NCBI GenBank assembly: GCA_038503035.1
Contig: JAVSML010018839.1
Coordinates: 52,968-116,967 of the forward strand
Direction of reading: 5' to 3'
Source of the DNA: Crocodylus rhombifer
Lineage: Eukaryota; Chordata; Crocodylia; Crocodylidae
DNA: 64,000 bases
Position 1 is the first letter of the stretch, and every line of letters starts with the position of its first letter. The translations under genes were made by a program, and so were the position numbers. Shown here one piece after another: positions 20,786-32,347 of the stretch. Under the pieces are notes generated by a model. It had not been told where the DNA came from. It searched no databases and saw only the letters and a list, made by a program, of their open reading frames with translations.

Positions 20786-23394
20786 CGAGGGTCTTAAATT
20801 CCTGCTCCTGATATTTTTAAAGGCTTTTCTCTTTTAACACAGCAACGTAAGCCAATGTGCAATGTGAGAGTCATTGCGGAACTGTCGACAGGAGCAATAG
20901 CAAGCGAGAGGAGTCAGTAAACAGCGGCGAGCACAAACAAATACCCCGAGAACGAGCTTGATCCTCCCGCTCCAGCTGAACGGTGTTCAACATGGGGCTG
21001 GGCAAAGGCAGCTTCCTGCCTGCTCCGGGGCCAATCTGAGCTGGTTTGGCACTGGGAGGAACGCTAGGCCAGCCTCAGGGGTGCTCTAAATTGTGCATGC
21101 AGCTGCCTGAGGGACCAGCGCAGCAGCCAGGGATCAGCAGGGCACCGTGATTCATTGCTTCGTGGCATTTAAGCGCAGAAGCGTTCATTAGATCATCCAG
21201 TCCGACCTCCCGTATAGCACACGGCAGGAGGTTTACCCAGGTTGTGCCTCCACGAGCCTGGGACTATTGTGAGTGCCTGCAATTCATCTTTTAGGGGGAC
21301 ACCTGCACTCAAGGTAAGGACTTTGCCATTGCCCAAAATCTCTTTCGTGGCCAGCTGTAACTATTGAGGCCTCAGGGCTTTTTTGGTACAAAAGAGCTGT
21401 TATGGGGGAGTTTTTTGGCTGTTGAAATGCAGGAGTTTGGGACTCTATACCTATGCCACAGCTGCCTGAAATGGCCGGGGACTGAATACGGGGACCAAAC
21501 GGTCCCTTCCAGTCCTGTGTTCGTAACACGTTCCCAGGCCACAGGCCCCAAGTGCAGAGACAGCGGGGATATTTATACAGGTGCCTTAAAGCTATCTGGG
21601 GGATAGAGAGGGAAGGAAACAAGGAACGTTCAAAGGGCCAGGGGCAAAAAATAACATGCAGCATCGCGGTTTTGCAAGCAAAGCGTCTGCTGAAGAGCCG
21701 GCTGAACAGGGGCCTGGGGCGGGGCAGCTCCAGGGTAAGCCGAGGACTCGGAGCCACGTGCACAAGTCTGAACACAACCGAAGGAGGCATCTCTTAAAAT
21801 GCCACTGCTGACCACGCAGCCGCCGGACACGGCACCGCGCAGAAGGCCCTCCTGTAACCTTTCGAGGGCTGAAGTGCAGCAGGGCCAGGGAAGCCAATGC
21901 ACACGTCCCGCTGACATTTCTGGAACAGAGTTTCTCTTTCCCCATCGCCTCTGCGGAGGGAGAGAGGGAGGGAGTTTGCCATGGGGACCCAGATGGTCTC
22001 CAGATGTGGGGGAGGAGAGCTGGGTGAGTCACGGCGTTTGCTAAGCTGGGACTGCGGAGAGGTGAAAGACAGCCTAAACAGCTTCGCCGAGGACAGGAGG
22101 AGCACAAGGGATGTGGTTAGAGCAAAGGAGTCACCAGCACCGGACGGAGGAGAGCAGGACCCTTGGCTAGCCTCAAGCAGGGGACACTTGTTGTCACCTT
22201 GTCACAAACTCTCTGCTTCCTGGCCAGGACCCCATTGCTTTTGCACTGGAAAGGCAGCATTAATAAAGGCTAGAGAGCCAGATCCCAGCCCCTGGTCAGT
22301 CCCGCCCAGCTTGGGCCTCTGTGGAGATGGGAACAGAGGTCCCTGTCCCACAGGAAACAGGGGTGGCAGCCCCGTGCAGAGAGCAGGAAGGGGCTGCCAA
22401 GCTTGTTGTTCCCTCTCTGGGCTGCCCTGCCATTTTTAACCTCTTTGGTCCTAGCCCAGAGCTACTGGCAAAGTCCTGGGGCTCTGAAGGAAAGGATGAA
22501 AAGTACCGGTGTGTGGTTGAGAGCTGCAGCAAGGAGCAGCGAGCTCCCTTCCCTCTCCAGCTTGCAGGACACTAGAGCAGTGCCATAAAATTTAACAAAC
22601 GTCGATTCAAGTTTAGGGACCACAAACCTCCGTCACGCGTACAAGCGCCCATGCTGTCCCAGGGAAGGCCGCTTATGGCTGGGCTGCTTAACCAGCAGGG
22701 AAGGGGGCACAGACCGAGTATACTATCCATGCTCACGTATTTTTCTGCATTGCACACCTTGCGCTCTCAGCGTGGCCTTCCAGCTTGCCCTGGGGTGGTG
22801 GCTCTGGGAGTCAGGACTCAGAGCGGGAGGCAGGGTAGTTAGCCCACAGCTGGCCCTGATACCTTGCCTGGGCATGGCTACCAGCAGCCTAGCTACCTCC
22901 AGCTGGTGCCACGTGCCTGCGTGGGCATGGCTGCCTGCTTACAAGCAGAGAGCTTTTTATGCCCAGCAGGCACCTCATCAGGACAGATGGGGCCTGGACC
23001 CCTCTGCTCCCGACCCCACTTCAGACCCCTGTTTTCTAACATCTGGCTCCTGGCTCCTGGCTTATGGCTTTAGTTTGGTGACTGCCCATGTCCCAGTCCC
23101 TTATGGATGCAGTCCCTATGAAAAAGGTGGTTTCTGGGGTTATTTAAATGATTTGCAAATTTGGCTTGGATTCAGCCAACCTTCAGTCAATAGAAATAGA
23201 GTGGGGGGGTCTGAAGGTTGCCTTGGCCTTCTCTAAACAAAATATTGTCTTTTTCTGTTTCAACATGACATTTTTACTTTGGAACCAACCCCTGAAAAAT
23301 ATAAAGGGGTTAAATAGCTTGAAAATATCTTTTAAAAGTATAAGCTATGTTATGAAAGTATAGTCTAGGGCAGTCAAAACTGCGTTTTCTCACA
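20786..23394. other. Unannotated, unique-looking DNA, partly GC-rich
   Basis: Overlapping frames on both strands between 21284 and 22590 reach about 170 residues but show no domain and follow GC composition. A small CR1-like fragment lies at 21186-21245 on the minus strand. Around 23220-23330 the sequence becomes AT-rich. I support no exon. Confidence 0.45.
21186..21245 (-). mobile_element. Short CR1-like fragment
   Basis: 'agatcatccagtccgacctc' followed by 'aggaggtttacccag' resembles the last bases of a minus-strand CR1. Confidence 0.5.
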
Positions 23395-23772
23395 GGCTAA
23401 CAAGGTACGACCAGATCATTTTGAAAGGAAGATTTTACAGACAATCTTTGTTGCATGGTATGGTCCCATAATGCAAAAATGGTGCAGAAGACTCAGTAAT
23501 GACCTATACCAACTGTACAGAGACCCAACCCTGGCACAAGAAATCGGAGCACAGCTACAGTGGCTGGGCTAAATGGAAGAAATAGAAGCGATGTAGACAT
23601 CAAAGAAAGTGCTCCTCGGGGGACTGGAGGGGAGAAGGCTGCTTAGTTGACCACGATCAAGATGGCTAGCTGATGCAGCGTTAGACCTTTAAAAATGAGT
23701 TGTGAACGACTGGACGCACACAACAAGGAGGCCTGGATGAAGATACTGGAGGCAGCCAAGGGCCTCTAGGAT
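23395..23772 (+). pseudogene. Non-CR1 LINE ORF2 carboxy-terminal remnant (RTE-like)
   Basis: A 50-codon stretch is open from 23420 to 23569. It reads FERKILQTIF at its start, then WCRRLSNDLYQLYRDP and, just before a stop, AQLQWLG. This resembles the region after reverse transcriptase in RTE-type and related LINE proteins, where FERKILR-, ELY-LY- and RLRWLGH-type blocks occur in this order. Downstream, in other frames, a GRP-R-W-D-like block and EAWMKILEAAKG (near 23731-23766) continue the similarity. The protein would belong to an endonuclease-reverse transcriptase. Only its tail is left, with stops. Family assignment is by motif memory. Confidence 0.65.
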
Positions 23773-24535
23773 GTATAATACACTAATTATTACTAGTTAT
23801 TCTTCTTATAAATAGACTAAGAATGAAACAAAAAAGCTCTAAAAGGAAAGGAAATGTTGGGTTAACCCAAAATGAATGTTTCTATTTTTATGCATCACAC
23901 ATACACACACACATGCCCAAATTGGTTTCACTACAACCCAAAGCTTTTTTAAAATTTGTTTTGGCCAACGAATGGAAAAATCCATTAATTTCCCAGCTCT
24001 GCTTCCAGTTCAATATCTGGCATAAGAAACTAAGACTCTTTCAGAAACAAGAGACAAGCTTTTGAAACCAATGGACCTCGACTCAGACCTGTGGTTTTCA
24101 AACTTCTTTTTGCAGCAGGGAAGGGGGCAGGTTGTGCATGTCGTGATAAAAATGGTAGTTTAGGGATGCTCCCTAACAGAAGACTGAGAGAGTTAGGAAT
24201 TTGGAGATAGTTCCTCAGTTAGGGAACAACACCTAGTTAGTCAGTTAGAGACAGACAGACAGACTAAGGGCTTTCAGATGCTCATCTACTGCTCCACAAT
24301 AAAAGCTGTTGGTTCTTCTCATTCTTTATATGCCTGCATTTATTGAACCTGGTGATCCCTACAGCGCACCCCTGCATAAGTGTATTTTACTGCATAATTT
24401 CATATTATAGAAATAAAGAAGCGAGGTTAAGGCACTACCGCCACATTTTAGCCACTCCAACACCCCCAGAGACATTGCAGAGTTGTCCTTGTTTTTTCTT
24501 TCCGTCCCTTTTCCTCCATTTCTATCTCCCTTGAC
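23773..24535. other. Unannotated, with a possible hAT fragment
   Basis: At 24089-24112 'ctgtggttttcaaacttc' resembles a hAT terminal repeat, but no partner end was found. Short CA and GACA microsatellites lie at 23898-23913 and 24250-24266. Confidence 0.4.
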
Positions 24536-24975
24536 TGGATTGGGACTAAAACCAAGAGGTTCCTGGTTGGAAGGTCTTGCCTCTCTGCTCAGAGGCAGAC
24601 CGATTTCCAGAATTTAAGTCAGGAAATAATTTTACCCCATTTTCAGCCCGGTTCAGACTGTGATGGGGGAGAAGGGAGTTCCTTCTCCCATTGGGTGGTG
24701 CACGGTCCTCTTCCTTGCATCTCTCATGTGCATTTTAACAACCCTTGCAGCAGCAGGGCATTGACTGCCACAATCCCCTTGATTTACCCGTGGCATGTTA
24801 GTCTTATACCTTGTGCCTGTCTGTCAGGGTTAACTGCATAGTTTTACTAACTGGTAAGACAAAGGTTTGTATAGGATGGTTTGGACAGGAACGATCCTGC
24901 CTCTGGTGGGGTCCCGGACTAGATGTGATCTCTGAAAGTGCCCTCCAGCCCTACTTTTCTATGATTTTGATTTCT
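24536..24975 (+). mobile_element. CR1 LINE 3' fragment, 'GCAGCAGGGCATTGACTG' subfamily
   Basis: This is a plus-strand 3' untranslated region with 'ctctgctcagaggcagacc', 'ttttaccccattttcag' and the end block 'cggactagatgtgatctct' then 'cttttctatgattttg'. It aligns block by block with 25765-26152. Confidence 0.8.
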
Positions 24976-25764
24976 TTCATCTGTCTTTCCGTTCTCTTCT
25001 CTTTTGTATCCTTTAGACCGGGGATGCTCAACCCATGGGCCAGACTCAGCCATGTCTGGCTCACCATGGGTCCAAAAATGTGGCAAATTAATTACCTCTC
25101 CCCTGCTGCCAGATTTCAGGACCCATGGGCTAAGTAGCATGGCTTGCATGCTGGACTGGGTACGCAGGGCAGGATGAGGCAGGATCTGGGTGGCATGAGG
25201 TGGATCCTGGTGGTTAGACCAGATCTGGGTGCACTGGGTGCATGAGGCAGATCTGAGGCCTAAGCTGGGTAGTGCAAGACCCGATCCAGGTGTGTGAGGC
25301 ATGAGGCTGGATCCAGGTGATCACCCTACCCAGGGACCAGCTCTGCTGTACTTGTTGGGACCACGAAGCCCAAAGGTTGAGCACCGGTGCTTTAGACATC
25401 CATCGTGTACCCTCAGAGGCATGGGTATCCCAGTCGGGGAAACACTAATGTGCACAACGATGCTGGGAACTGAATTCTCCCATCAGAGGCACATCGATGG
25501 AGTGACACTGGTGGGGCTATTTTCACAGGCTAAACCTCCTGTAGACAAACAGTGCTTCCATCTCCAGGGTCCTCAACCCCGCACCAGAGCTAAATGCTAT
25601 TCGCATAAAGACCAACCCCGGCTTCAGGAGGAAGGGCATAAACCCCCCCCAGACAAAATCAAAAGGAGAGACAACTGTTTTCTATCCATGTTGCACAACC
25701 ATGGAGGAGAACGCAGAGGGATTGGGATTGGGATTGGGATTGGGACCGGGCTGTGCCAGTGCTC
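24976..25764. other. Unannotated, with a G-rich hexamer repeat
   Basis: 'ggatctgggtggcatgaggt'-like words recur three or four times in 25170-25320, a diverged array. The hexamer repeat at 25718-25750 is listed separately. Confidence 0.4.
25718..25750 (+). repeat. (GGGATT)n array with G-quadruplex potential
   Basis: Six GGG runs separated by ATT or ACC occur in 33 bases. This meets the usual G3 with short loops pattern on the plus strand. Confidence 0.85.
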
Positions 25765-26152
25765 CTGCTAGGACTTAAACCTGGAGGGTCCTGGCTAGAG
25801 GGTCTTGCCCCTCTGCTCAGGGTCAGACCGATTGTCACATCTGGGGTCAGAAAGGAATTTTACCCCATGGGCACATTGACTGGTTTTGCCTTCCTCTGTA
25901 GCCTCTACCGGGAATCTCTTGAGCATATATTAACAACCTTATAGAAGCAGGATGCTGGCTGCCGTGGACCCCCCTGCTTTCCCTGGGGCACGTTTAGGTG
26001 TTGTCTTGTGTTATGTCCAAGTGGACGGTAGTTTTACAAAGACTTTAGATTGTCTGGGATGGCTTGGATGGGGCTGATGCTGCCTCAGGCAGGGGTTGGA
26101 CTAGATGGGACCTCTGGAGGTCCCCTCCAGCCCCACTTCTCTAGGATTTTAT
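25765..26152 (+). mobile_element. CR1 LINE 3' fragment
   Basis: Same subfamily as 24536-24975: 'gcccctctgctcagggtcag', 'aggaattttaccccatg', 'aagcaggatgctggctgcc' and the end block 'ggttggactagatgggacc', then 'cttctctaggatttt'. Confidence 0.85.
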
Positions 26153-27464
26153 GGATGGCAAAGCAGGGTCCCCTGGTCTCCTGTGTGAGGAGAGGCCTCT
26201 GCCTTAGGAACTGGCTGCCAAGTATCTGTCCCCAAAGTTATGGAGGAGTTGGGTGTCAGGGCTGGGGTATGGGCCAACAGGCTTAGTGGTTCAGCCCAGA
26301 GTCTGGGACTTAACCCAGAGCCTGGAGTCAGGATGGTGTCACAGACAGGGTCTGAAGCCAATGGTCAAAGAAGTCCAGATGCTGAAGATGTGATCAGGGT
26401 CAGGCAACCGATTGGGAGGGGTGAGCCAAGGTCAAGAAGGCAGAAGCTGAGACTGTGAGTCAAACCAGGGTCAGGAAACCAGAGATCAAGCTAGGGCCAA
26501 AGAACTTGATTCACAAGCCACTAATTATAAAACAGCCAGAGTCGGAAAGTGGGATCCAGGGGAGGAGCTGAGAGTCAAGTCAGGAGGAAGCCAGAGCTCG
26601 GATACTAGGAACAGGGAAGAAGAAAAGGGGCACGATGAGCCACGGCGTGTGGCACGGGAGCCAGGTTGGTACAGACCCCCCAAGGGGTCCATATTTTGCA
26701 GGCACATCAGGGGTCCAAACAAGGCTTCCCTGCTTCCACAGGAGCCAACGATTGCTGCTGGAAGGACCCATCCCCACCTGCACCCATCACACCTGCTAGA
26801 CCCACCCCAAGGTGCTCTAGGCTCCTGTGACCCTGCCATTGAACCAGTGTCCACCCCAGCTGTCTTGGCAAGAAAACAAGGTGCCTTTCTGCATCTGCTG
26901 GGTCTAGCGCCTTGATCTTCTCCCCGGGTAATACTCTGCTCCAAATTCTAACCTTTGGCACCTGTTTTGGGCAACTTCAAGGTAGTCCAACACCCCGCGG
27001 AGGTGCAGGACGTGCTGTTCCTGACCACAGACAGGTCCCTCTGCTTGGAAACCTCCAGAGAAGGAGAGTCCACAAGAACCGGCCATTCCCTTTCACACAT
27101 TCACCTGGGTGGTGAATCCAGTAACTTGTATTTGGCTAACATGCCATTTCCAGAAGCTCCTTCTGGACTGATTTGCAGGCACCAGGAGATGGAGGTATCT
27201 GCATTCCTCTGGTTCGCGAGTAAATAGCTGTGATTGTTGTGGCTGTGTTGCTGGTTGAGGGCACTTTAGTACTATGACTAGTTCTGCATAGACCTATTGC
27301 ATGACCCCAAGTATTTCCAAGCAGACGGATTTGAAAAGAAACATCCCCCAGGTGCACGGGAAGATGTCCAAAGGGCAGGAGGAGCTGAGCTCTGCTGAAC
27401 ATCTGGCCTAGAGTGTCTCCGTGCTTCAGGACCACATTGGAGCCGCTTGGGAATTCATCATCAA
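26153..27464. other. Unannotated, low-level internal repetition
   Basis: 26280-26520 repeats short words such as 'gtcagg', 'gagtc' and 'ccagag'. Region 26990-27100 has faint similarity to an old minus-strand CR1. The open frames at 26525-26961 show no domain. Confidence 0.4.
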
Positions 27465-27720
27465 CAAGTTTTTTTTTCTTTTGCATTATTTTGTTGGGGT
27501 TTTTTTCTTTTTGCATTATTTGTATTCTTTCCTGGATTATTTTGTGTTCTTTTCTTTTTTCTTCTCTTTTGCATTATTTTATGTTCTTTTCCTTCGGATT
27601 ATTTTGTATTCTTTTCATTTAGGTTATTTTCTTTTGTGTTCTTTTCTTTCTCTTTGCTTTTGGATTATTTTTTACTCTTTTCTTTTGTATTATTTTGTAT
27701 TATTTCATTTTATTGTGTGT
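27465..27720. repeat. T-rich degenerate tandem repeat
   Basis: About 250 bases are built of variants of 'ggattattttgtgttctttt'. The overlapping phenylalanine-rich frames on the plus strand are by-products of this repeat. Confidence 0.85.
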
Positions 27721-28156
27721 GATGCTGTTTTCATCCCAACCAAAACATTTGGCAAAGGAAGTGCTGAGTTCAGGCAAACTGCATTGAAAACCACTGCAAA
27801 ACAAAGAGGGGGTTGGGGTTTTTTTTTTTTAAATTGATAAACATCTCCTCTTCCACACATAATGTGTCCATTTTGCCCACAGAAGTCACTTCTGAAGAAC
27901 AAAAAAGTAACTTTTTGGTATAAAACATCCTATTTCAAACAAAGCTCGAAGAGTCAAAATCAGAACAAAATATTCTGATGTCATCCAACAAAGAAGTTGG
28001 GTTGCCCTTTTTTAAAAAAAATTCCATCTTAGGGAAAAAATTTATTTTGTTTCAGAATTAGGGGAGGACTGGGAGGGAAATCTATGGGTTTTTTTTTAAA
28101 ACTTCCCCATCTTGCCTTTCCCTAGTTTCTAAAATGGGGCCCTCACTGCTTCCAGT
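27721..28156. other. Unannotated AT-rich DNA
   Basis: Several A and T runs (for example 27819-27831 and 28012-28021). No element ends found. Confidence 0.4.
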
Positions 28157-28402
28157 GGCCGTGTCTACATGAGACATTAACTGCGCAGTTATTTAGTACT
28201 GGCAGAGCCAAGTGTTAAGTGACCGCGCAGTAACCGGTGTTACGGCGCAGTACCATCCCAGCACGGTTGCCTGGTGATGCTCACCGTGCAGTAGCTCAAT
28301 ACTAGTGCGCAGTAGTGTCACAGCGCGGTTGGTGCCCAGCAACGCTACTGCTCAGCAGTAACAAGCTGTTGTGCAGTAAGCGTCTCACATAGACGCAGCA
28401 TT
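28157..28402. mobile_element. MITE with GTCTACATGAGAC-type ends
   Basis: The left end 'ccgtgtctacatgagac' pairs with the right end 'gtctcacatagacgc'. The interior is rich in 'gcgcagta' words shared with 1930-2363 and 39962-40343. Confidence 0.75.
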
Positions 28403-28840
28403 TTGGTTCAGTTCTGGTGACGGTCTCATTCAGCCTGGCTCTGAGCTCTCGGCTGAAGGGACTCAGTTCTTAGGGGACAGGCTTTGTGGCAGATGCCAGG
28501 AGCCTGGTATCTGGATGTCCTTGAGAACTCCTTGCCCGTGCACATTTTCCAAAGCTGGAGATATGCTGGAGACGCTGTCTGGGGTTATTCCCATCAACCA
28601 CTATCAAGCATGCCAGACTTCAAAGTAGCTACAAATGGCCTGACCAGCCTATCTCTGGACTGGGAGATGTCAGCAGGTGGGTGGCATGGATACTTGGGAA
28701 CGGTCTGAGCAATGCACAACACCACCGTGATGTAGACCTGTTGTACTCCATGTGCAGTGCCTGGTATGATAGACCTCTACTGTAAAAGACAGTCCTTGAC
28801 TTCCAAAGAGTTTGAATATTATCAGTGAGACATTACCTAT
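28403..28840. other. Unannotated
   Basis: No repeat family or exon is recognised. Confidence 0.4.
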
Positions 28841-29085
28841 CAGCAAGGGAGGTTTAGGTTGGATATTAGGGAAAACTTTCCCACAAGGAGGATGATGAAG
28901 CACTGTAACAGGCTACCCAGAGAGGTTGTAGCATCTCCAACCTTGGAGGTTTTGAAGACCAGGCTAGAGAAAGCCTTGGCTGGGATGATGTAGATGGGGC
29001 TGGTCCTGCTTTGAGCAGGGGGTTGCACTAGATGTGACCTCCTGAGGTCCCTTCCCACCCTCATTGTCTGTAAGTCTATGATTTT
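28841..29085 (+). mobile_element. CR1 LINE 3' fragment
   Basis: Plus-strand blocks 'ttggatattagggaaaac', 'gatgatgaagcactgtaac' and the terminal 'cttcccaccctcattgtctg' are present in order. Confidence 0.93.
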
Positions 29086-29131
29086 GCAATTAGGGAACTG
29101 AGACCCAGACATATTAAAGGACTTGAGTGAT

Positions 29132-29136
29132 GTCAC
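29132..29136. repeat. Target site duplication of LTR 2, left
   Basis: GTCAC, repeated exactly at 30112-30116. Confidence 0.85.
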
Positions 29137-30111
29137 TGTGGCAGGAAGCCACCTTTGTTTCTCCCCCGAATCTCTGCCCTGTGACAATGTGATGAGGATG
29201 GGCCCAGCAGAGAAGACAAACCTTTACCCTCTCTCTTTAGGTGAACTGAGCTGGATGCAGTCCTGAGGGAGGGGGGAAACCTGCTCCCTCTGCCTATGGG
29301 ACTGGTATCACCTACCTGGGTGAGGGGCTTCTACCTGGTGGGCTGGAGTCTGCCCGGCAACTAGAGACGTATTTCAAATTGTTTGGCCAACAGCCAACCG
29401 GAGCTGGCCTCCATTGGACCAGGTGAATGAGGTCACAGGGGCTATATGAGTTAAGACTGCCCAGGAGGAGGGGGCAGCAGCCATGCGGGGACTCAGACTT
29501 AGAGAGGAGCTTGACCATCTGAAACTGGCTCTCTCCCCCATAACTCAGGAGCGAGGAATGGCCTGCCTCCAGAGGGGATCTCCAGCAGCCTTGGGATGAT
29601 GCTTGTGAGTAAGGTAGTCAAGATCTGGTTAGATATCTAGCTGGCAGTAACTCAGATGTAGGATCAAAAGGCTACCTCAGCCAGACTGTTTTGCTCTATG
29701 AGATTACTATGATATTGCTCCATCTTGTACCCTATTTTCACCATACCCCTGTAATCAATAAAGTTCTCCTTTGTGATCAGTGTGGGAGACTTCTTGAGGG
29801 GTGGGTCTAAATTATCCCGAAGAGGCCCCTTAGGTCTGCGGACTAAGGGAGACTTTCCTTTTTGGCCCCCGACTTGGGGAAGTGCCCCAAGTGCCTGTAC
29901 CGGGTCGAGTACCCATAGGACTATTAGGCCTGTGTTTCCCCAAGGACACAGGGCCGAGACAGTCCCTTCTCAGGGTGGTGGCAGCTCCGTTACCCCCAGG
30001 CTAGCGAGTGTGCTCCAGGAAGGGGGTCAGCTGGACATGAGGCACCCCAGGGAGGCACTTGGGGCCTGGAAGGTGGCTCAACCCAGGAGCGCCCCCTACT
30101 GACCTGCCACA
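29137..30111 (+). mobile_element. Solo LTR of an endogenous retrovirus, copy 2
   Basis: This 975-bp copy aligns end to end with 19184-20155, with scattered base differences. It starts TGTGGCAGG and ends CCTGCCACA, and is flanked by GTCAC on both sides. The TATA-like box (29443-29449) and AATAAA (29757-29762) are kept. Like copy 1 it has no internal viral sequence. It is on the same strand as copy 1, about 9 kb away. Confidence 0.93.
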
Positions 30112-30116
30112 GTCAC
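30112..30116. repeat. Target site duplication of LTR 2, right
   Basis: An exact copy of the GTCAC at 29132-29136. Confidence 0.85.
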
Positions 30117-30140
30117 AGAGAAAGTCTGTGGCAGAGGCAA

Positions 30141-31644
30141 AAAAAAAATAATAATGCAGATTTCCCAAATCTTCTCCTAATACCTAACCTGCAAAGCTGT
30201 CTTTCATCTCCAATAGTAGCAGAACCCTATTCAAAAAAAACCCACATGTGCAACCCAACTCATTGCTCTTTAGGACCATCTGGCTGCATGTTTGTCCAGC
30301 GCCCAGCGCAGCAGGGAAATGGGCTGGACTGAAGCTTCGGTGCGCTACCGCAGTAGAAGTCATGCATCACAGCAATGTGTCAAACTCTTTGCACATCATT
30401 ATTTGAATGATTTACCTTACGCTGCCTCTTGCCCGGCTGAGTTTGCTTCTGTGGCTCAGTTGGTTAATAACGGTGAAGGCTTTTCCAGTCCCCGGAGGCC
30501 AGGGGCTGTAGAAAAGCAAAGCATTACTGAAATTAAATTGTATTTTCCCATCCGCGGTTTCATTTCTGAGCTTTTGGAGGGATGGAAATATTATGTATGT
30601 TCTGGCTTGGAAGCCGATAGCAATCGTCTATGCGTTTGGAGTAAATCACAAGCATCTGGGAAAATCCTCTCCGATCTGTAATGCGATGAGCTCTGGTGGA
30701 ACGAGAACAGCGATCGGGTTCGTTTGAACAAGGAGCACGTCAAGAAGCAAATAGCCCAAGAGTGCGATCCTTTACCAAACACCGAGCAATGGCTACAGAG
30801 TGACTGGAAGCAACTCAGACTGTCAAGGGACCTCCAGAAACCTGTAGCCCAGTGCTCAGATCCAGTCTGCACCTTGCAGCAATCAGCAACAGGGAGAGAG
30901 AGTCGTGCTAACGATGATCTCGAACAATGGGAGGGTTCATATGTGCTAATCGGTCTGGCAATCCCAGACTCTCAGGAGCACTGGCCATGAGAAACACACC
31001 GTGAGAAGACCAACGAGGTGGTCAGTCTGGTAGCAGAGGCCCAGTATATCGACCCCCGAGCTGAATCCAGGCCTACAGCAGGATGCCAGGGGACCGGTGA
31101 GACAATAAGGGACTCTGCTATGCTGGAGTTTGCTAACTAAGGATGAGGCAAAAGTAAAATGCCAGGTGTGAACATCTACCCCAGGCATTGGGAGAGTTTG
31201 TACCTTGGCAAGCAGTTAATGGTTCCTGGATCCCAGCAAGTAAAGAAAGTTCAGTGCAAGCAGGGTGGCATCTCCAAGCCTCATGGATTTTGACATCTGC
31301 TCAGAAACTATGGAGTATTCCTTGCACCGAATGGATCCATCCTTTCTTCTGCTGGCCATGCTGTTTGGCGCTCATCGCAATTCAGAGACTAGGACAAAAC
31401 AGTCAATCCCTTTGGCTGCACATGTAAAGTTTCATAGTTTCATGTGCTTATGGGTCTATGTATAATCATGTATAAAGGTGTGCTTATGGGTCTATGTATA
31501 ATTGTATCGGGGAAAATTCATCCCGTGCTGAAGGCACTGCAAAGCTCCTCTCCCAAAAGAGTCCTACTGAGCTATTTGAAGTGGGAGTTACGTAGTATGT
31601 TGGGCCTCACGTCATCTCTTTGCACTGGGACACAGAGGACAGGA
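30141..31644. other. Repeat-free DNA; possible conserved non-coding element
   Basis: 30330-30720 is free of recognised repeats, has balanced composition and carries AT-rich homeodomain-like words ('catcattatttgaatgattt'). A 129-residue open frame (30292-30681) covers it without any known domain. I cannot tell enhancer, exon and neutral DNA apart from one sequence. A doubled 'gcttatgggtctatgtataa' lies at 31447-31503. Confidence 0.3.
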
Positions 31645-31775
31645 TTTAGGGGACAAAGGGGCTAGTCAGAGCTCTGCCTGTGGCCAGCATGGATAACCCT
31701 AGGCAAATCGTTTTACCTTGCTTGTCCTTATGGGTAAAATGGGATGATACAGACCTCTTGGAAGTCTACTCACAA
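31645..31775 (+). repeat. MIR-like SINE fragment
   Basis: 'taaccctaggcaaatcg' followed by 'cttatgggtaaaatgggatga' follows the MIR body order (cf. '..gggcaagtc' then '..tgtaaaatgggga'). Confidence 0.5.
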
Positions 31776-31853
31776 CAAAGGGTATGCGAGGACCAGGTGG
31801 TGGTGATGAGAGTAACAACAACGTGACTAGAAACCCACCAATGCAGTCAAATG

Positions 31854-32320
31854 AAATCATAGACTCACAGACAAGGAGGGTGGAAGGGAGCTCAGGAGGT
31901 CACATCGAGTCCAACCCCCTGCTCCAAGCAGGGCCAGCCCCAACGACATCATCCCAGCCAGGGCTTTGTCTAGCCGATCTTCAACACCTCCAAGGATGGA
32001 GAGTCCACAGCTTCTCTGGCCCACCTCTTCCAGTGCTTTACTATGGTCCACATGAGAGAGTTTTTCCTAATATCTAACCTCAACTTTCCTTGCTGCAGCT
32101 TGAGCCCATTGCTCCTTCTGCCATCTGCCCCCACTGAGACCAGCCCAGCTCCGTCCTCTTTGCAGCCCCCTGCAGGGAGGTGAAGGCTGCTAGTCAATCC
32201 CCCTCGGTCGTCTCTTCTGCAGACTAAATCAGCCCAGTTCCCTCGGCCTCTCCTCACCAGTCCTGTCCTCCAGCCCCCCAGCCATTTTTGCTGCCCTCCC
32301 CTGGACTCTCTGGGCCCCCA
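31854..32320 (-). mobile_element. CR1 LINE 3' fragment
   Basis: This minus-strand copy runs from the tail (plus strand 'aatcatagactcacagac') up into the end of ORF2 ('tttttgctgccctcccctgg'). It lies in opposite orientation to the CR1 at 33366-33700. Confidence 0.93.
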
Positions 32321-32347
32321 ATTCTGCTCCTGGCATTCAGAATCAGT

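Larger units (their letters stand above)
29090..30140 (-). repeat. MIR-like SINE split by solo LTR 2
   Basis: Plus-strand 'agggaactgagacccagac' with 'aggacttgagtgatgtcac' continues, after removal of the LTR, as 'acagagaaagtctgtggcag'. This is the reverse-strand order of a MIR-like SINE. The LTR lies exactly between the two halves. Confidence 0.6.

Noticed and set aside
21284..22590. Cluster of frames up to about 170 residues
   Set aside because: Overlapping on both strands with no recognisable motif. Explained by GC content.
27413..27837. Phenylalanine-rich 'membrane protein' frames
   Set aside because: Produced by a T-rich degenerate tandem repeat. All three plus frames give similar hydrophobic strings.
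19184..30111. One provirus with its two LTRs at 19184 and 29137
   Set aside because: Each LTR has its own matching 5-bp duplication (AGGGA, GTCAC), and the DNA between them contains CR1s and unique sequence, not gag-pol-env.
30455..30475. 'tggctcagttggttaataac' as a tRNA A-box
   Set aside because: No B-box or cloverleaf could be built around it.
30292..30681. 129-residue frame as a possible exon
   Set aside because: No known domain, and nothing else marks it as coding. Kept only as a possible non-coding conserved stretch.
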